From Pseudomonas sp. 14P_8.1_Bac3 (lineage in GTDB: Bacteria > Pseudomonadota > Gammaproteobacteria > Pseudomonadales > Pseudomonadaceae): DNA of 64,000 nt. A program made the position numbers and the translations under genes. A model generated the notes under the pieces. It had not been told where the DNA came from. It saw only the letters and a list, made by a program, of their open reading frames with translations, and did no database searches. Shown here piece after piece: positions 26,294 to 35,138 of the stretch. The DNA lies in contig NZ_JANLOD010000069.1 in the NCBI RefSeq assembly GCF_025466085.1, positions 1 to 64,000 of the forward strand, in the 5' to 3' direction. Within the stretch, counting starts at the first letter, position 1, and the number at the start of each line of letters is the position of its first letter.

Positions 26294-27166
26294 ATGAAAC
26301 GTTTTCTTAGCATCGCCATGGCGTTGTGCATCGGCCTGACGATGAGCCTCGACGCCAACGCCAAGCGCTTTGGTGGCGGCAAGAGCTCCGGCGCCGCGCC
26401 GACTCACCAGACCAGCCAAATGGCTCCTTCTTCTGCTGCAGGTGGCGCTGCTGCCACTGCGGGCGCGGCCGGTGCCGCTGGCGCTGCCGCCAAGGCCGGC
26501 GGTGCTTCTCGCTGGCTCGGCCCTCTGGCCGGCATCGCGGCGGGTGGCCTGCTGGCCTCCATGTTCATGGGCGGCGGCTTCCAGGGCATGCAGATTTTCG
26601 ACATCCTGATCATGGCGGTCATCGCTTTCCTGGTCTTCCGTTTCATCGCCGCCCGTCGTCGCAAGCAGCAGGAGCACATGGCTCCAGCCGGCGCGCCGAT
26701 GCAGCGTGAAGTGTTCGAGCAGAAGCCAGCCGCCATGGGTTCGATCTTCGGCGGTTCGGCCGCACCGGTTGCCGCCCGTCCGGTGATCAACGCGCCGGCC
26801 TGGTTCAATGAAAGGAACTTCATTGAAGCGGCCCGTAACCACTTCCAGTCCCTGCAGCAACACTGGGACGCCAACGAAATGGACAAGATCGCCGAGTTCG
26901 TGACCCCGCAACTGCTTGAGTTCCTCAAGCGCGAACGTGCCGACCTGGGTGACGGTTTCCAGTCCACCTACATTGATAACCTCAATGTTCAACTGGATGG
27001 CGTGGATGATCGTGCCGACAAGACCATCGCCACCCTGACCTTCAGCGGCGTGTCGAAGACTTCGCGTTTCGACCAGGGCGAAGTGTTCAGCGAAAGCTGG
27101 AACATGGAACGTGCCCAGGGCGAGAACCAGCCTTGGCTGGTCGCCGGTATCCGCCAGAACGGCTGA
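26294..27166 (+). CDS. Tim44-like domain protein
   Basis: 290 residues. The signal peptide MKRFLSIAMALCIGLTMSLD is cleaved at ANA. A Gly/Ala-rich low-complexity stretch (about residues 28-75) is followed by two hydrophobic segments (~76-95 and ~102-120) and a Tim44-like domain (~165-288, WFNERNFIEAARNHF to WLVAGIRQNG). In bacteria such proteins are membrane anchored with no firmly known role. An upstream in-frame ATG 15 bases earlier is possible, but the signal peptide favours 26294. An intrinsic terminator follows. Confidence 0.85.
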   Translation: MKRFLSIAMALCIGLTMSLDANAKRFGGGKSSGAAPTHQTSQMAPSSAAGGAAATAGAAGAAGAAAKAGGASRWLGPLAGIAAGGLLASMFMGGGFQGMQIFDILIMAVIAFLVFRFIAARRRKQQEHMAPAGAPMQREVFEQKPAAMGSIFGGSAAPVAARPVINAPAWFNERNFIEAARNHFQSLQQHWDANEMDKIAEFVTPQLLEFLKRERADLGDGFQSTYIDNLNVQLDGVDDRADKTIATLTFSGVSKTSRFDQGEVFSESWNMERAQGENQPWLVAGIRQNG

Positions 27167-27204
27167 ACCGACCCGCGTTAATCCGGTCGCAATGCTGTCT
27201 CTAT

Positions 27205-27235
27205 AAAAAACCCCGGCCTCGGCCGGGGTTTTCTA
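27205..27235 (+). terminator. intrinsic terminator
   Basis: AAAACCCCGGCC-TC-GGCCGGGGTTTT, a strong GC stem with a T-tract, 39 bases after the Tim44-like gene. Confidence 0.92.
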
Positions 27236-27314
27236 TTTCGCGGTTGCATCTATAGCGAGCTACTGTATAAACCGCCCCAACCCAACCGCGCCACCCAGCA
27301 AGAGGATCCCGGAC

Positions 27315-27722
27315 GTGGAAGAAATCATCGAACAACTGCGTGAAGCTAACGAACCGGTACCGGTCCCCTTGGAGCTGCCCGACGAAGATCAGATCGTGGA
27401 AATCGAAGAACAGCTGTTCATCGACATCCCGTTTGTTTTCAGAGAGTTTTTGCTGACCGTCAGCGACGTGGTCTACGGCAGCCTGGAGCCGGTGACCGTC
27501 ACCGACCCGCAATCCCACACCTATCTGCCGGACGTAGCAGCTAACGCCTGGGATGCCGGTGTCGATCGCAGCATGATTCCGATCTGCCAGGACGGTGACG
27601 ACTACTACCTGGTCGAAGAAGACGGCACCGTGGTGCTGTGGCAGGCCGAAGAAGAGCTGATCGCCGAAGAAACCTGGGAGTCGGTGTGGCACTGGGCGCG
27701 GGACGTCTGGCTGGAAAGCTGA
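27315..27722 (+). CDS. SMI1/KNR4-family protein
   Basis: A 135-residue acidic protein starting with GTG, with GAGGA 8 bases upstream. The SMI1/KNR4 fold is suggested by ELPDEDQIVEIEEQLFIDIP followed by FVFREFLL, and by the later CQDGDDYYLVEEDGTVVLW. SMI1 proteins act as immunity proteins against polymorphic toxins or as general binding modules. No toxin gene is adjacent, so it may be a housekeeping member. It converges with the antiporter gene after 22 bp. Confidence 0.8.
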   Translation: MEEIIEQLREANEPVPVPLELPDEDQIVEIEEQLFIDIPFVFREFLLTVSDVVYGSLEPVTVTDPQSHTYLPDVAANAWDAGVDRSMIPICQDGDDYYLVEEDGTVVLWQAEEELIAEETWESVWHWARDVWLES

Positions 27723-27744
27723 AAACGTCTCACTGGTTGCGTGG

Positions 27745-29508
27745 TCAATGCCCGGATGATTCCTTGTGGTTGTCCAGGGTTTCCAGCAAGGCCACTTGCA
27801 TCCGCGTGTGCACGCGGATGAACCAACGCCAGAGCAACGCCGCCACGGCGGCCGCGACCACGACAATCAGCACCAGCAGCTTGTTGGTGGGCAGGATACT
27901 GGCCGACAAGGCCGCCAGCAGCAGGAAGATCACCAGCAGCGAGAGAATCGGGATCACTTCAGCGATCACCCGACGCACTCGCTGCGTGTGGCGGCCGGCC
28001 ATTTCCGGCTTCACCCCCATCTCTGCCAACAGCATCGACAGCGCCTTGAGCTTGCGATAGGCAGCGATCAGGAACGGCAGCGACAACAGCAACGCCCCGC
28101 CCCAGATCAACGCTTTCTGCCAGCTCGGGTCGGTGATCCAGTCTTGCAGGTAGGTGGACATGCGCTCCGCGAAGAAAGCGCCCGAGAAGAAGATCGCGAT
28201 CACCAGCGCCAGATTGACCCCCACCTGTAACAGAATCCGCCGAATCATCGACGCCAGCAGCGCCCCTTCGCCCTGAGGCTGGATGCTGCGCAACCATTCG
28301 CCGTACATCCCCAACACGCGGCCCAACCGCTGCGGCATCACGGCGGCCAGCTTGATCGACAGCGGGTCGGCGGCGCGTATCAGGTACGGCGTCAGCAGCG
28401 TGGTAATCACCGATACCGCGACCGCCACCGGATAGAGGAAGTTGCTGGTCACCTGCAGGGTCATGCCCAGTGCCGCGATGATGAACGAAAATTCGCCAAT
28501 CTGTGAAAGCCCCATCCCCACGCGCAGTGAGGTGCGTCCGTCGTTGCCGGCGATAAAGGCGCCGAGGCCGCAGGACAGCATCTTGCCAAGTACAACGGCC
28601 ACGGTAATCACCGCGATCGGCCACGCGTATTGCAGCAAAATCATCGGGTCGAGCATCAAGCCGATGGCGACGAAGAAGATCGCACTGAACAGGTCGCGAA
28701 CCGGCTCGATCAGACGCTCGATCTTCAGCAACTGCCGGGACTCGGCCATGATCGCGCCGATCAGGAAGGCCCCCAGCACCATGCTGTATTCAAGCTTGAC
28801 CACCAGCAGACAGAAGCCGAAACACAAGCCCAGGACAGTGATCAGCAGCATCTCGTTGCTTTCGAATCTGGCCACGTACGCCAGCAGTCGTGGGACCAGC
28901 AGAATGCCGATGACCAGTGCAACAATCATGAACAGCGACAGCTTGCCGACCGTGGAAAACACTTCGCCGGAGCTGACCGTGCCACTGACCGCGATGCTCG
29001 ACAACAAGGCAATGATCCCGATGCCGAGGATGTCCTCGACGATCAGCACGCCAAAGATCAGCTGCGCAAAGCGCTCGTTCTTCATCTTCAGGTCATTGAG
29101 GGCCTTGACGATGATGGTGGTCGAGGAGATTGCCAGGATCGCGCCGAGGAACAGCGAATCCATGGTGTTCCAGTCGAACCAGCGACCGATTTCGTAGCCG
29201 ATCCAGATCATCAGCACGATTTCCAGGAACGCCGCGATGAACGCGGTGGCGCCGACCTTGAACAGCTTGCGCAGACTGAACTCAAGGCCGAGGCAGAACA
29301 TCAGGAAAATCACCCCGAGTTCAGCAAGGGTCTTGATGGTTTCTTCATCGTGAATCAAACCGAACGGTGGGGTGTGCGGGCCGATGATGAAACCGGCGAC
29401 GATGTAGCCCAGAACCACCGGTTGTTTGAGGCGATGAAACAGCACGGTCACCACACCCGCGACCAGCATGATCACTGCCAGGTCCTGAATAAAACTGATG
29501 GCATGCAT
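27745..29508 (-). CDS. Kef/CPA2-type cation:proton antiporter
   Basis: 587 residues. Twelve or more membrane segments form a Na_H_Exchanger domain (residues ~8-385), with the CPA2-type stretches VLGYIVAGFIIGPHTPPFG and FLMFCLGLEFSL. The C-terminal part (~400-587) has further hydrophobic segments. No TrkA-N nucleotide-binding domain is visible, unlike KefB/KefC. The start at 29508 is preferred over the one 24 bases upstream because AAGGAG sits 9 bases before it. Likely K+ or Na+/H+ exchange; ion not determinable. Confidence 0.86.
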   Translation of the reverse strand: MHAISFIQDLAVIMLVAGVVTVLFHRLKQPVVLGYIVAGFIIGPHTPPFGLIHDEETIKTLAELGVIFLMFCLGLEFSLRKLFKVGATAFIAAFLEIVLMIWIGYEIGRWFDWNTMDSLFLGAILAISSTTIIVKALNDLKMKNERFAQLIFGVLIVEDILGIGIIALLSSIAVSGTVSSGEVFSTVGKLSLFMIVALVIGILLVPRLLAYVARFESNEMLLITVLGLCFGFCLLVVKLEYSMVLGAFLIGAIMAESRQLLKIERLIEPVRDLFSAIFFVAIGLMLDPMILLQYAWPIAVITVAVVLGKMLSCGLGAFIAGNDGRTSLRVGMGLSQIGEFSFIIAALGMTLQVTSNFLYPVAVAVSVITTLLTPYLIRAADPLSIKLAAVMPQRLGRVLGMYGEWLRSIQPQGEGALLASMIRRILLQVGVNLALVIAIFFSGAFFAERMSTYLQDWITDPSWQKALIWGGALLLSLPFLIAAYRKLKALSMLLAEMGVKPEMAGRHTQRVRRVIAEVIPILSLLVIFLLLAALSASILPTNKLLVLIVVVAAAVAALLWRWFIRVHTRMQVALLETLDNHKESSGH

Positions 29509-29791
29509 GGTGTGGAGCTCCTTGGGTGACATCGCTTAACCGCCAGACGTGAGAATGGTCCGATCAAGCACAGTAAAAAATCTGCTTTCCGCGTAGGAAT
29601 TGCCCTCAGGGCGAGCTTTTGAAGGGTAACACCGCGACTTCCGGCAGAAAGGCGGTGCAATATATGGAAACAGATCGATCCGGCGTGACGGCGACCACCC
29701 GCCCGGCGTCCCGATAACGGTGGTCTTGAAAACCGACCGGCACCCGCAGAGGTGCGCCCCTCCGAAACCTGCCTTGAACCGTGAGAACGCT

Positions 29792-30274
29792 ATGGAACCC
29801 GGAAACGCCCAGCTGTCGATGACGGTATTGATGACCCCCGACATGGCCAACTTCTCTGGCAATGTCCACGGCGGCACCTTGCTCAAGTACCTCGACGAAG
29901 TCGCTTACGCCTGCGCCAGCCGCTATGCCGGCCGTTATGTGGTGACCCTGTCGGTGGATCAGGTGATTTTTCGCGAGCCGATTCATGTCGGCGAGCTGGT
30001 GACCTTCCTCGCTTCGGTCAATTACACCGGCAACACCTCCATGGAGGTCGGCATCAAAGTGGTGACCGAAAACATCCGCGAGCGCTCGGTGCGCCACACC
30101 AACAGCTGCTTCTTCACCATGGTGGCAGTGGATGACGACCGTAAGCCGGCGTCAGTGCCGCCGTTGCAGCCGCAGAACAGCGAAGACAAACGCCGTTTCA
30201 TCCAGGCCCAGCAGCGTCGGCAAATTCGTCAGGAATTGGAAAAGCGGTATCAGGAAATCAAGGGCGAGGCCTGA
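29792..30274 (+). CDS. acyl-CoA thioesterase (hot-dog fold)
   Basis: 160 residues, YciA/BACH-like. The motif NVHGGTLLKYLDEVAYACAS contains the Asp/Gly elements of the 4-hydroxybenzoyl-CoA thioesterase-type active site, followed by VDQVIFREPIHVGELVTF. The C-terminal tail is rich in Gln/Arg and Lys. The ATG at 29792 is chosen because the family's N-terminus begins here; the open frame upstream lies in the promoter region. No gene is seen in 29509-29791. Confidence 0.88.
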   Translation: MEPGNAQLSMTVLMTPDMANFSGNVHGGTLLKYLDEVAYACASRYAGRYVVTLSVDQVIFREPIHVGELVTFLASVNYTGNTSMEVGIKVVTENIRERSVRHTNSCFFTMVAVDDDRKPASVPPLQPQNSEDKRRFIQAQQRRQIRQELEKRYQEIKGEA

Positions 30275-30369
30275 CTGGGTTCTGTTTGAAATCGCTTTCG
30301 CGGGCAGGCCTGGCCCTGCAGATCCGCGGTGATCTCACCCTCAACGCATACCTGTAGCCCGCGAAGCGT

Positions 30370-31242
30370 CTAAAGGCTGATCGCCGTCGCCTCGAACCGC
30401 ACCCGCGGATGCGCAATCCGGTCCTGGGCGCGCACCAGTTCCAGCTCGTAACTGGAACACGCCTGGGTCTCGAGCAACACTTCGTGCACCGCCGAGGCCG
30501 CGAACTCAAAAGCCGCGACCAGACTGTCCCCCAACAGTACCCGCGCCAGAAACAGCCCTGAGGTCAGGTCGCCCACGCCCACCGGCTGCCGCGGAAACGC
30601 CAGCAACGGGCGGCGTAAATGCCAGCTCGCGTCAGCCGTCACCAGCAGCATCTCAAACACATCCGCCGGTTTGCCGGGGTAGGCCAGGTGCTTGATCAGC
30701 ACCGCCTTCGGGCCACGCGCCAGCAGCGCTCGGGCCATCGCCAGGCAATCGAACAGCGACTGCGGCTTGCGCCCGGAGAAGGTATCCAGCTCCAACTGGT
30801 TGGGGCACATAAAGTCCGCCACGGCAGCCGCCTCTTCCAGCAGGAAATCGCTGACCTCGGCCGGCACACTGCAACCCTTCTCAGGATGGCCCATCACCGG
30901 ATCGCACAGGTAAAGCGCCTTGGGGTTCATCGCCTTGATCCGCGCGACACCCGTCAGGATCGCCCGGCCCTGGGCCGCACTGCCCAAATAGCCGGACAAC
31001 ACGGCGTCGCAATTGCCCAGTTCGCCAATTGCCGCGATGCCTTCGACCAGCTCGGGAATCTGCTGCGGCGCCAGCACTTCACCGGCCCACTGGCCGTATT
31101 GTGTGTGATTGGAGAATTGCACGGTGTTGAGCGGCCAGACGTTCACCCCGACCCGCTGCATCGGAAAAACCGCGGCGCTGTTACCAGCGTGGCCGAACAC
31201 CACGTGGGACTGAATGGCGAGTAGATGGGGCGTACGTTTCAT
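30370..31242 (-). CDS. pdxY: pyridoxal kinase
   Basis: A 290-residue PfkB/ribokinase-like kinase of the vitamin B6 salvage pathway. The N-terminus LLAIQSHVVFGHAGNSAAVF is diagnostic for PdxY/PdxK. YLCDPVMGHPEKGCSV and the ATP-site/anion-hole region GVGDLTSGLFLARVL (GxGD motif) are present. Full length. It is divergent from a DUF3301 gene. Confidence 0.93.
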   Translation of the reverse strand: MKRTPHLLAIQSHVVFGHAGNSAAVFPMQRVGVNVWPLNTVQFSNHTQYGQWAGEVLAPQQIPELVEGIAAIGELGNCDAVLSGYLGSAAQGRAILTGVARIKAMNPKALYLCDPVMGHPEKGCSVPAEVSDFLLEEAAAVADFMCPNQLELDTFSGRKPQSLFDCLAMARALLARGPKAVLIKHLAYPGKPADVFEMLLVTADASWHLRRPLLAFPRQPVGVGDLTSGLFLARVLLGDSLVAAFEFAASAVHEVLLETQACSSYELELVRAQDRIAHPRVRFEATAISL

Positions 31243-31360
31243 GCGGTGAGTTCCGTAAAACGATTGAAATTCGAGCCGCGCAGTATGCGACTAAACGCAG
31301 CCTGTACGACAGACCGGCGACGCAGTTAAGCTGTTACCCTCATGTTGGAGCGCCTTGTTG

Positions 31361-31774
31361 ATGCTGACCCTCGGAAATATCTTCGTGCTGATGTTGCTCG
31401 CCACCGGCGGCGCCTGGCTGTGGCACAACCATGGCTTGCGCGAACGAGCGCTGGAGCGGGTCAAGCAACATTGCGACAAGCTCGGGATCGAATTGCTGGA
31501 TGGCAACGTGGCGTTGAAAAAAATCGCCTTCATCAAGGACGCCAACGGTCGGCGGCGTCTGGCCCGTGTGTACAACTTCGAATTCACGGTGACCGGTGAA
31601 ACCCGCCACAACGGCACCATCACCCAGTTCGGTGCCCACAGCGCGCAAATCGAACTGGCCCCCTACCCGATGCCGTACGACGACACGCCGCCAGTGGTCG
31701 ATGTGGCGAAACCGCGGGCAGAAGTCATTGAGCTTAGCCAATGGCGGCAAGAACACACCAAATGGCGTCCTTAA
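31361..31774 (+). CDS. DUF3301 domain protein
   Basis: 137 residues: one N-terminal membrane segment (LTLGNIFVLMLLATGGAWLW), then a cytoplasmic domain with RALERVKQHCDKLGIELLDG, typical of DUF3301. The ATG at 31361, after TTGGAG, is preferred to two TTG codons just upstream. Function unknown. The last 4 bases overlap the convergent CobW gene. Confidence 0.85.
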   Translation: MLTLGNIFVLMLLATGGAWLWHNHGLRERALERVKQHCDKLGIELLDGNVALKKIAFIKDANGRRRLARVYNFEFTVTGETRHNGTITQFGAHSAQIELAPYPMPYDDTPPVVDVAKPRAEVIELSQWRQEHTKWRP

Positions 31775-32745
31775 CGTGACCGACAGTCGGCCAGCGCTCT
31801 CTGCAGCGCATCCAACGGCTGCGACTGACTGAAAATCAGCTCGATTCGCGAATCCTGGCGCCATTCGCTGGGCTGCCATTTCAGCGCCGAGTTATCCAGT
31901 GCATTCGCCGAAACCCAACCCTCATCGCTGTGAATAACCAGCTTCGCCCGTCGCCAGGCAAGACCTTGAAGCCAACGGCCAATGCGCGCTGAGTCGAACG
32001 TCTGGCTCGGATGCCAGCGCCAACCGACGCTCCAGCCGCTGTCCTGCACCTGACTCAGGCTAATCGGCTGTGCCGGATCAGTCCAGACCGCCGGCATCTG
32101 CGCCAGTCCTGTGGGCGCGATGAAGTTATCCACACCCGCCACCGCCTGAGCTCCAAGACCTGGTAATTCCCTGATCGGCAACTCAGCTTGTTGAGTCCAG
32201 TACAGACGTCGTGCCGGTAACTGCGCGACGATTCGCTGCCGATCAGCCTCGTCGAGATGTTCGGACTTGTTCAGCAGCAATAATCCGGCGCTGCTCAACG
32301 CCTCCTGCTGTGTCACAGGCAGCGGTTTGCCGGCAGCGAGCGCCTGTGCATCCAGCACCAGTATGCAAGGCTGTACAGCCAGTACGCCGACCCACGGCGA
32401 CTCAGTCAATTGCCTGAGCAACTGCGCCGGATGACCGAGCCCGGACGGCTCGATAAACAACCGATCCGGCCGCGCTTTGCGCAGCAAGCGCCCGAGCCCG
32501 ATCTGGAACGGCGCACCATTGACGCAACACAAACAGCCCCCGGCCACTTCGCCCAGTGCGATACCATCCTCGTCCCGCGTCAGCAACGCAGCGTCGATGC
32601 CGATCTGCCCGAATTCGTTGATCAGCACCGCCCAACGCTCGTTCGCCGGCCGCTGCGCCAGCAGGTGCTTGATCAGACTGGTCTTGCCTGCGCCCAATGG
32701 GCCAGCGATGACGTGCGTGGGAATGTTCTGCAACATGGTCGACAT
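31771..32745 (-). CDS. CobW-family metallochaperone GTPase (COG0523)
   Basis: 324 residues. Walker A is GPLGAGKT (15-22), the metal-binding signature is GGCLCC (69-74), switch-like NEFGQIGID is present and the guanine site is LNKSE. The C-terminal CobW_C domain is present but short. COG0523 GTPases deliver zinc under zinc limitation. The position matches PA5532 in the Zur-controlled cluster of P. aeruginosa. It is divergent from the secreted 118-residue gene with only 18 bp between start codons, so each promoter must lie inside the other gene or in that gap. Confidence 0.88.
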   Translation of the reverse strand: MSTMLQNIPTHVIAGPLGAGKTSLIKHLLAQRPANERWAVLINEFGQIGIDAALLTRDEDGIALGEVAGGCLCCVNGAPFQIGLGRLLRKARPDRLFIEPSGLGHPAQLLRQLTESPWVGVLAVQPCILVLDAQALAAGKPLPVTQQEALSSAGLLLLNKSEHLDEADRQRIVAQLPARRLYWTQQAELPIRELPGLGAQAVAGVDNFIAPTGLAQMPAVWTDPAQPISLSQVQDSGWSVGWRWHPSQTFDSARIGRWLQGLAWRRAKLVIHSDEGWVSANALDNSALKWQPSEWRQDSRIELIFSQSQPLDALQRALADCRSR

Positions 32746-32763
32746 TTTCTGAGGAGGTCAAGG

Positions 32764-33120
32764 ATGCGGTTGATTGGCTGGACGATGCTTCTGGCGCTCG
32801 TGTCTGGCGAGGTGCTGGCCCAGGCGTGTGTGGTACATAGCACGGCTGAGCGACTCGACGTGAAAGTCTGCCAGCAGAACCGCAACATCCCCGAGAAGCT
32901 GTTCGCCGACGGCTTCTGTCAGCCGAACCTGGCCGGGCAGAAAGTCGAGGTGCAGTACGTCGACCAGTGCCCCGGCGGCGCATTCGGTGTGTGCAGCAAC
33001 GCGCAAGTCGCCAATATGCCTTACCGGCAGGATATTCACTATTACGGCGTGGCCACGGATGCGGCGTATCTGAAGCCGTTTTGTGAAGGCCAGAGCCAGG
33101 GCAACTGGCTCAAGCCTTGA
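32764..33120 (+). CDS. periplasmic cysteine-rich hypothetical protein
   Basis: 118 residues with a signal peptide (MRLIGWTMLLALVSGEVLAQ) and six cysteines in the mature part (ACVV, KVCQ, GFCQ, DQCP, GVCS, PFCE), which could form three disulfides. The ATG at 32764 follows GAGGAGGTCAAGG. The same frame is open upstream across the CobW gene, but that part is a shadow. It corresponds by position to PA5533. No domain was recognised; a periplasmic role in zinc homeostasis is inferred from neighbours only. Confidence 0.8.
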   Translation: MRLIGWTMLLALVSGEVLAQACVVHSTAERLDVKVCQQNRNIPEKLFADGFCQPNLAGQKVEVQYVDQCPGGAFGVCSNAQVANMPYRQDIHYYGVATDAAYLKPFCEGQSQGNWLKP

Positions 33121-33124
33121 TCCG

Positions 33125-33775
33125 CTAGCTCAACCAATCGAGCGTCAGGATCAGACGGCGCTCATCGGGCTTCAGCGGCGGCGAACGATGGATCAGGCCA
33201 AAACCCTCATTGCCGTGCCATTTCTCGCCTTTGAGCAACGCCACGGCGCCGCTGCCGATTTGCTGGATCAGCGAATCGTCCGTGGGTTCTGCTGCGGGCA
33301 GGCTCAATCGACGGCGATCCATCGCTCCCTCCTTTAGCCACTGGCTGCCACCGCCGGCATACGTGGTAATCAGCCGTACCGGCACGTGATCGACGTGAAA
33401 ACGCGGGCACATGGCTTTGTCCAGCACCCGCACACGCACGCCGATGCGCTTGGCCCCCAGCAAGCAGGCGAAGGCGCGGACCAACCAGGACACGTCGGCG
33501 ATAAACCCTTCGTAGCCCTCTAGATCCCTGAAACCCGACGCCAGGCCGTAGAGGTTGGGCTCGCTGTCTTCATTGGCGATTTCCAACGACAACGACTCGG
33601 CCAGCGGCTCGTTCAGGGACAGCAACAAACGGCCGAAATCGGCGATATGCACCGGAAGCTGACGCTGCCAGATGGCGAGGTTGACGTCGTCGTCCAGAAT
33701 GCGTGCGAGGGCTTGCGGCGTCTCGCCCTGGACCTGAAAAATCATCGGTTTGATGTTGAACGTGGGCGCCAGCAT
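33125..33775 (-). CDS. DUF1826 domain protein
   Basis: 216 residues, soluble. Contains DKAMCPRFHVDHVPVRLITT followed by YAGGGSQWL, with Cys/His/Asp residues that could bind metal (dioxygenase-like HxD), and LLKGEKWHGNEGFGLIHRSP. The start at 33775 overlaps the ZigA stop codon by one base (TGATG), so translation is coupled; an earlier ATG 24 bases upstream lies inside zigA. It matches PA5534 by position. Function unknown but linked to zinc limitation by context. Confidence 0.86.
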   Translation of the reverse strand: MLAPTFNIKPMIFQVQGETPQALARILDDDVNLAIWQRQLPVHIADFGRLLLSLNEPLAESLSLEIANEDSEPNLYGLASGFRDLEGYEGFIADVSWLVRAFACLLGAKRIGVRVRVLDKAMCPRFHVDHVPVRLITTYAGGGSQWLKEGAMDRRRLSLPAAEPTDDSLIQQIGSGAVALLKGEKWHGNEGFGLIHRSPPLKPDERRLILTLDWLS

Positions 33776-34983
33776 CACGCGGCTTCCTCTTGATGCCAAG
33801 GGCCAAACGGGTCCGGCAGCATTCGCCAGCCCTCGACTCCGAAGGCCATTTCGTCATCGGTCAGCAAGCACTCGTCGAGTTCCGCGGTGAGCAGGTCGAA
33901 GTCGATGTTCTGACCGATGAACACCAGTTCCTGACGGCAATCGCCCGTGGTGGTGCTCCAGTTTTCCATGATGGCGGCGGCGCTTTCTTCATCTTGCGGC
34001 CACTGGTTTTTCGGCACGAAACGCCACCAGCGTCCGGCAAAACCGTGGCGCATCAAACCGCCTGCCTGGGACCAGCTGCCGGCATCCATCGGCTTGCTCG
34101 CCAGCCAGAAAAACCCTTTGGAGCGCAGCAGCTTGCCATTCAGCCAAGGCCGGTCGATGAAGCTGAAAAACCGTTGTGGATGAAACGGCCTGCGGGCTCG
34201 ATAAGCCGTGGAGGCGATACCGTACGCTTCGGTTTCAGGAACGTGTTCGCCGCGCAGCTCCTGCAGCCAGCCGGGTGCCTGCGCCGCTTTCTCGAAGTCG
34301 AAACGGCCGGTGTTGAGGATTTTCGCCAACGGGATTTCACCCATGACCATCGGGAAGATGTCCGCTTGCGGGTTTAATCGTTCGAGGATCGCGATCAACT
34401 CCTGGCGCTCGTCACGGCTGATCAAATCGATCTTGCTGATCAGAATCACGTCGGCGAATTCGACCTGCTCGATCAACAGGTCGGTGATGGAGCGTTCGTC
34501 CTCATCGCCCAGGGTTTCACCTCGGGAGGCGAGGCTTTCAGCGGCCTGGTAGTCGAGCAGGAAGTTCACCCCGTCGACCACGGTAACCAGGGTGTCGAGC
34601 AGCGCGATGTCAGCCAGGCTTTGCCCGTCCTCATCGCGGAATGTGAAAGTTTCGGCGACCGGGAGCGGTTCGGAGATGCCAGTGGACTCGATCAACAGAT
34701 AGTCGAAGCGACCGTCCCTGGCGAGTTTGCTGACTTCTTCTAGCAGGTCTTCGCGCAAGGTGCAGCAGATGCAGCCGTTGCTCATTTCCACGAGCTTCTC
34801 TTCGGCGCGATTCAGGGTGACGTCACGCTGAACTTCGCTGCCATCGATGTTGATCTCGCTCATATCGTTGACGATAACCGCGACCCGGAGGTTTTCCCGG
34901 TTGCGCAGCACGTAGTTGAGCAGCGTGCTTTTGCCGGCGCCGAGAAAGCCGGACAGAACGGTGACGGGGAGTCGATTGGGCAT
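33775..34983 (-). CDS. zigA: zinc metallochaperone GTPase ZigA (COG0523)
   Basis: 402 residues. Walker A is GFLGAGKSTLLN (12-23), the GCICC metal motif is at residues 70-74, followed by TLREDLLEEVSKLARDGRFD. The guanine motif is ISKIDL. A full CobW_C domain is present. ZigA-type proteins are Zur-repressed and supply zinc to client enzymes in starvation. The start at 34983 gives the family's normal N-terminus (MPNRLPVTVLSGFLG). The Zur-like operator at 35091-35105 lies about 108 bases upstream and is shared with folE2. Confidence 0.92.
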   Translation of the reverse strand: MPNRLPVTVLSGFLGAGKSTLLNYVLRNRENLRVAVIVNDMSEINIDGSEVQRDVTLNRAEEKLVEMSNGCICCTLREDLLEEVSKLARDGRFDYLLIESTGISEPLPVAETFTFRDEDGQSLADIALLDTLVTVVDGVNFLLDYQAAESLASRGETLGDEDERSITDLLIEQVEFADVILISKIDLISRDERQELIAILERLNPQADIFPMVMGEIPLAKILNTGRFDFEKAAQAPGWLQELRGEHVPETEAYGIASTAYRARRPFHPQRFFSFIDRPWLNGKLLRSKGFFWLASKPMDAGSWSQAGGLMRHGFAGRWWRFVPKNQWPQDEESAAAIMENWSTTTGDCRQELVFIGQNIDFDLLTAELDECLLTDDEMAFGVEGWRMLPDPFGPWHQEEAA

Positions 34984-35090
34984 CAGGTAATCCTCACAAG
35001 AGTGCCCGGTCGCAGGGTCGGGCTCCAGAAACGGTTTGAGCAACGGATGTTCATCGAGCGTTACTCGTAAAAAAACGTGGTCGATTTTAA

Positions 35091-35105
35091 TGTAATAACA
35101 TAACA
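35091..35105. promoter_or_regulatory. Zur-like operator between zigA and folE2
   Basis: TGTAATAACATAACA agrees at 12 of 14 defined positions with TGTTATAnTATAACA, the Pseudomonas Zur box. It is placed in the AT-rich centre of the divergent promoter region, 33 bases from the folE2 ATG. Zur-Zn would repress both directions. Confidence 0.7.
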
Positions 35106-35138
35106 TAAATAAATCGACTCTCACGATGGGATCTGCTG

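Noticed and set aside
27315..27722. Toxin-immunity pair involving the SMI1 protein
   Set aside because: No polymorphic toxin or Rhs/T6SS gene is adjacent.
32410..32763. Longer version of the secreted 118-residue protein starting at 32410
   Set aside because: The extra 118 codons are antisense to the CobW gene and would place the signal peptide internally.
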